Shown here: positions 5,964 through 6,121 of the stretch, one piece after another
Layout: each line of letters starts with the position of its first letter
Position numbering within the stretch: position 1 is the first letter of the stretch
DNA from: Phycisphaerales bacterium
Lineage (GTDB): Bacteria; Planctomycetota; Phycisphaerae; Sedimentisphaerales; Anaerohalosphaeraceae
Direction of reading: 5' to 3'
Length of the DNA stretch: 6,121 nucleotides
Assembly: GCA_003152975.1 (NCBI GenBank)
Contig: PMBP01000077.1
Span: forward strand, 1-6,121
Notes under the pieces: generated by a model
What the model saw: the letters and a program-made list of their open reading frames with translations, nothing else
Database searches by the model: none
Told to the model about the DNA's origin: nothing
Translations under genes and position numbers: made by a program

Positions 5964-6121
5964 CTACGCGCCGGACACCAATTTCTGCTTGAGCACGCGG
6001 CCCATTTTGAATTTGACGGTGCGTTTGGTGGGCACGGCGACCCGCTGAAGGGTTTTGGGGTTCTGCGCGGTGCGGGAGGCGCGGGTGCGGCTTTCGAAGA
6101 CGCCGAAATCCCGGAATTCGA
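5964..6121 (-). CDS. HU/IHF-family DNA-binding protein, C-terminal part (5' end outside window)
   Basis: The - strand frame is open from the window edge to a TAG at 5964-5966 and gives 51 residues. It begins EFRDFGVFESRTRASR, matching the HU strand GFGxFxxxxRxAR, continues with QNPKT, where the intercalating Pro at the tip of the DNA-binding arm is kept, and ends with TVKFKMGRVLKQKL, matching the family FKPGKxLKxxV ending. HU proteins are about 90-100 residues, so about half is missing. They bend and compact DNA as dimers. Differences from the usual RNPxTGE arm tip: Gln stands before NP, and LQ follows Thr in place of Gly-Glu. There is no long basic tail after the fold. Confidence 0.9.
   Translation of the reverse strand, partial: EFRDFGVFESRTRASRTAQNPKTLQRVAVPTKRTVKFKMGRVLKQKLVSGA

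Overview
The window looks like part of a chromosome of a GC-rich Gram-negative bacterium. It holds the downstream part of a lipopolysaccharide (LPS) inner-core operon on the + strand, then two genes for small nucleic-acid-binding proteins on the - strand. Coding density is very high. The LPS-core enzymes imply an outer membrane with heptose-containing LPS. The style of several proteins (a heptose phosphatase with a long Pro/Ala tail and a membrane hairpin, a WaaP-type kinase, a divergent WaaG-like transferase, a cold-shock protein with FVHYSNF) makes me think of Planctomycetota, perhaps Phycisphaerae. That assignment is an impression from family resemblance; no search was run.

Layout, + strand (1-5654): the 3' part of hldE (heptose-7-phosphate kinase / ADP-heptose synthase), gmhB (heptose bisphosphate phosphatase with an unusual membrane-anchored tail), waaF (ADP-heptose:LPS heptosyltransferase), a Kdo/WaaP-family LPS kinase, a WaaG-like GT4 glycosyltransferase, and plsY (acyl-phosphate:glycerol-3-phosphate acyltransferase). 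Gaps between genes are 4-13 nt, apart from one ATGA stop/start overlap, so these six genes are very probably co-transcribed from a promoter upstream of the window. Layout, - strand (5679-6121): a cspA-type cold-shock gene and, upstream of it on the same strand, the 3' end of an HU/IHF-family gene cut by the window edge. plsY and csp converge with only 24 nt between their stop codons.

How the genes fit together: HldE phosphorylates heptose-7-phosphate at C1, GmhB removes the C7 phosphate, and the cytidylyltransferase domain of HldE makes ADP-heptose. WaaF adds heptose to the growing core, the kinase probably phosphorylates a core sugar, and the GT4 enzyme probably extends the core with a hexose. 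PlsY supplies lysophosphatidic acid for phospholipid synthesis, so the operon appears to join outer-leaflet core assembly to membrane lipid supply.

The most unusual item is the GmhB protein. Its catalytic domain has lost most of the zinc site and one conserved HAD acid, and it is fused to a ~100-residue Pro/Ala-rich linker, an amphipathic helix and two membrane helices. I see no CRISPR array, tRNA, rRNA, insertion sequence or defence system here.
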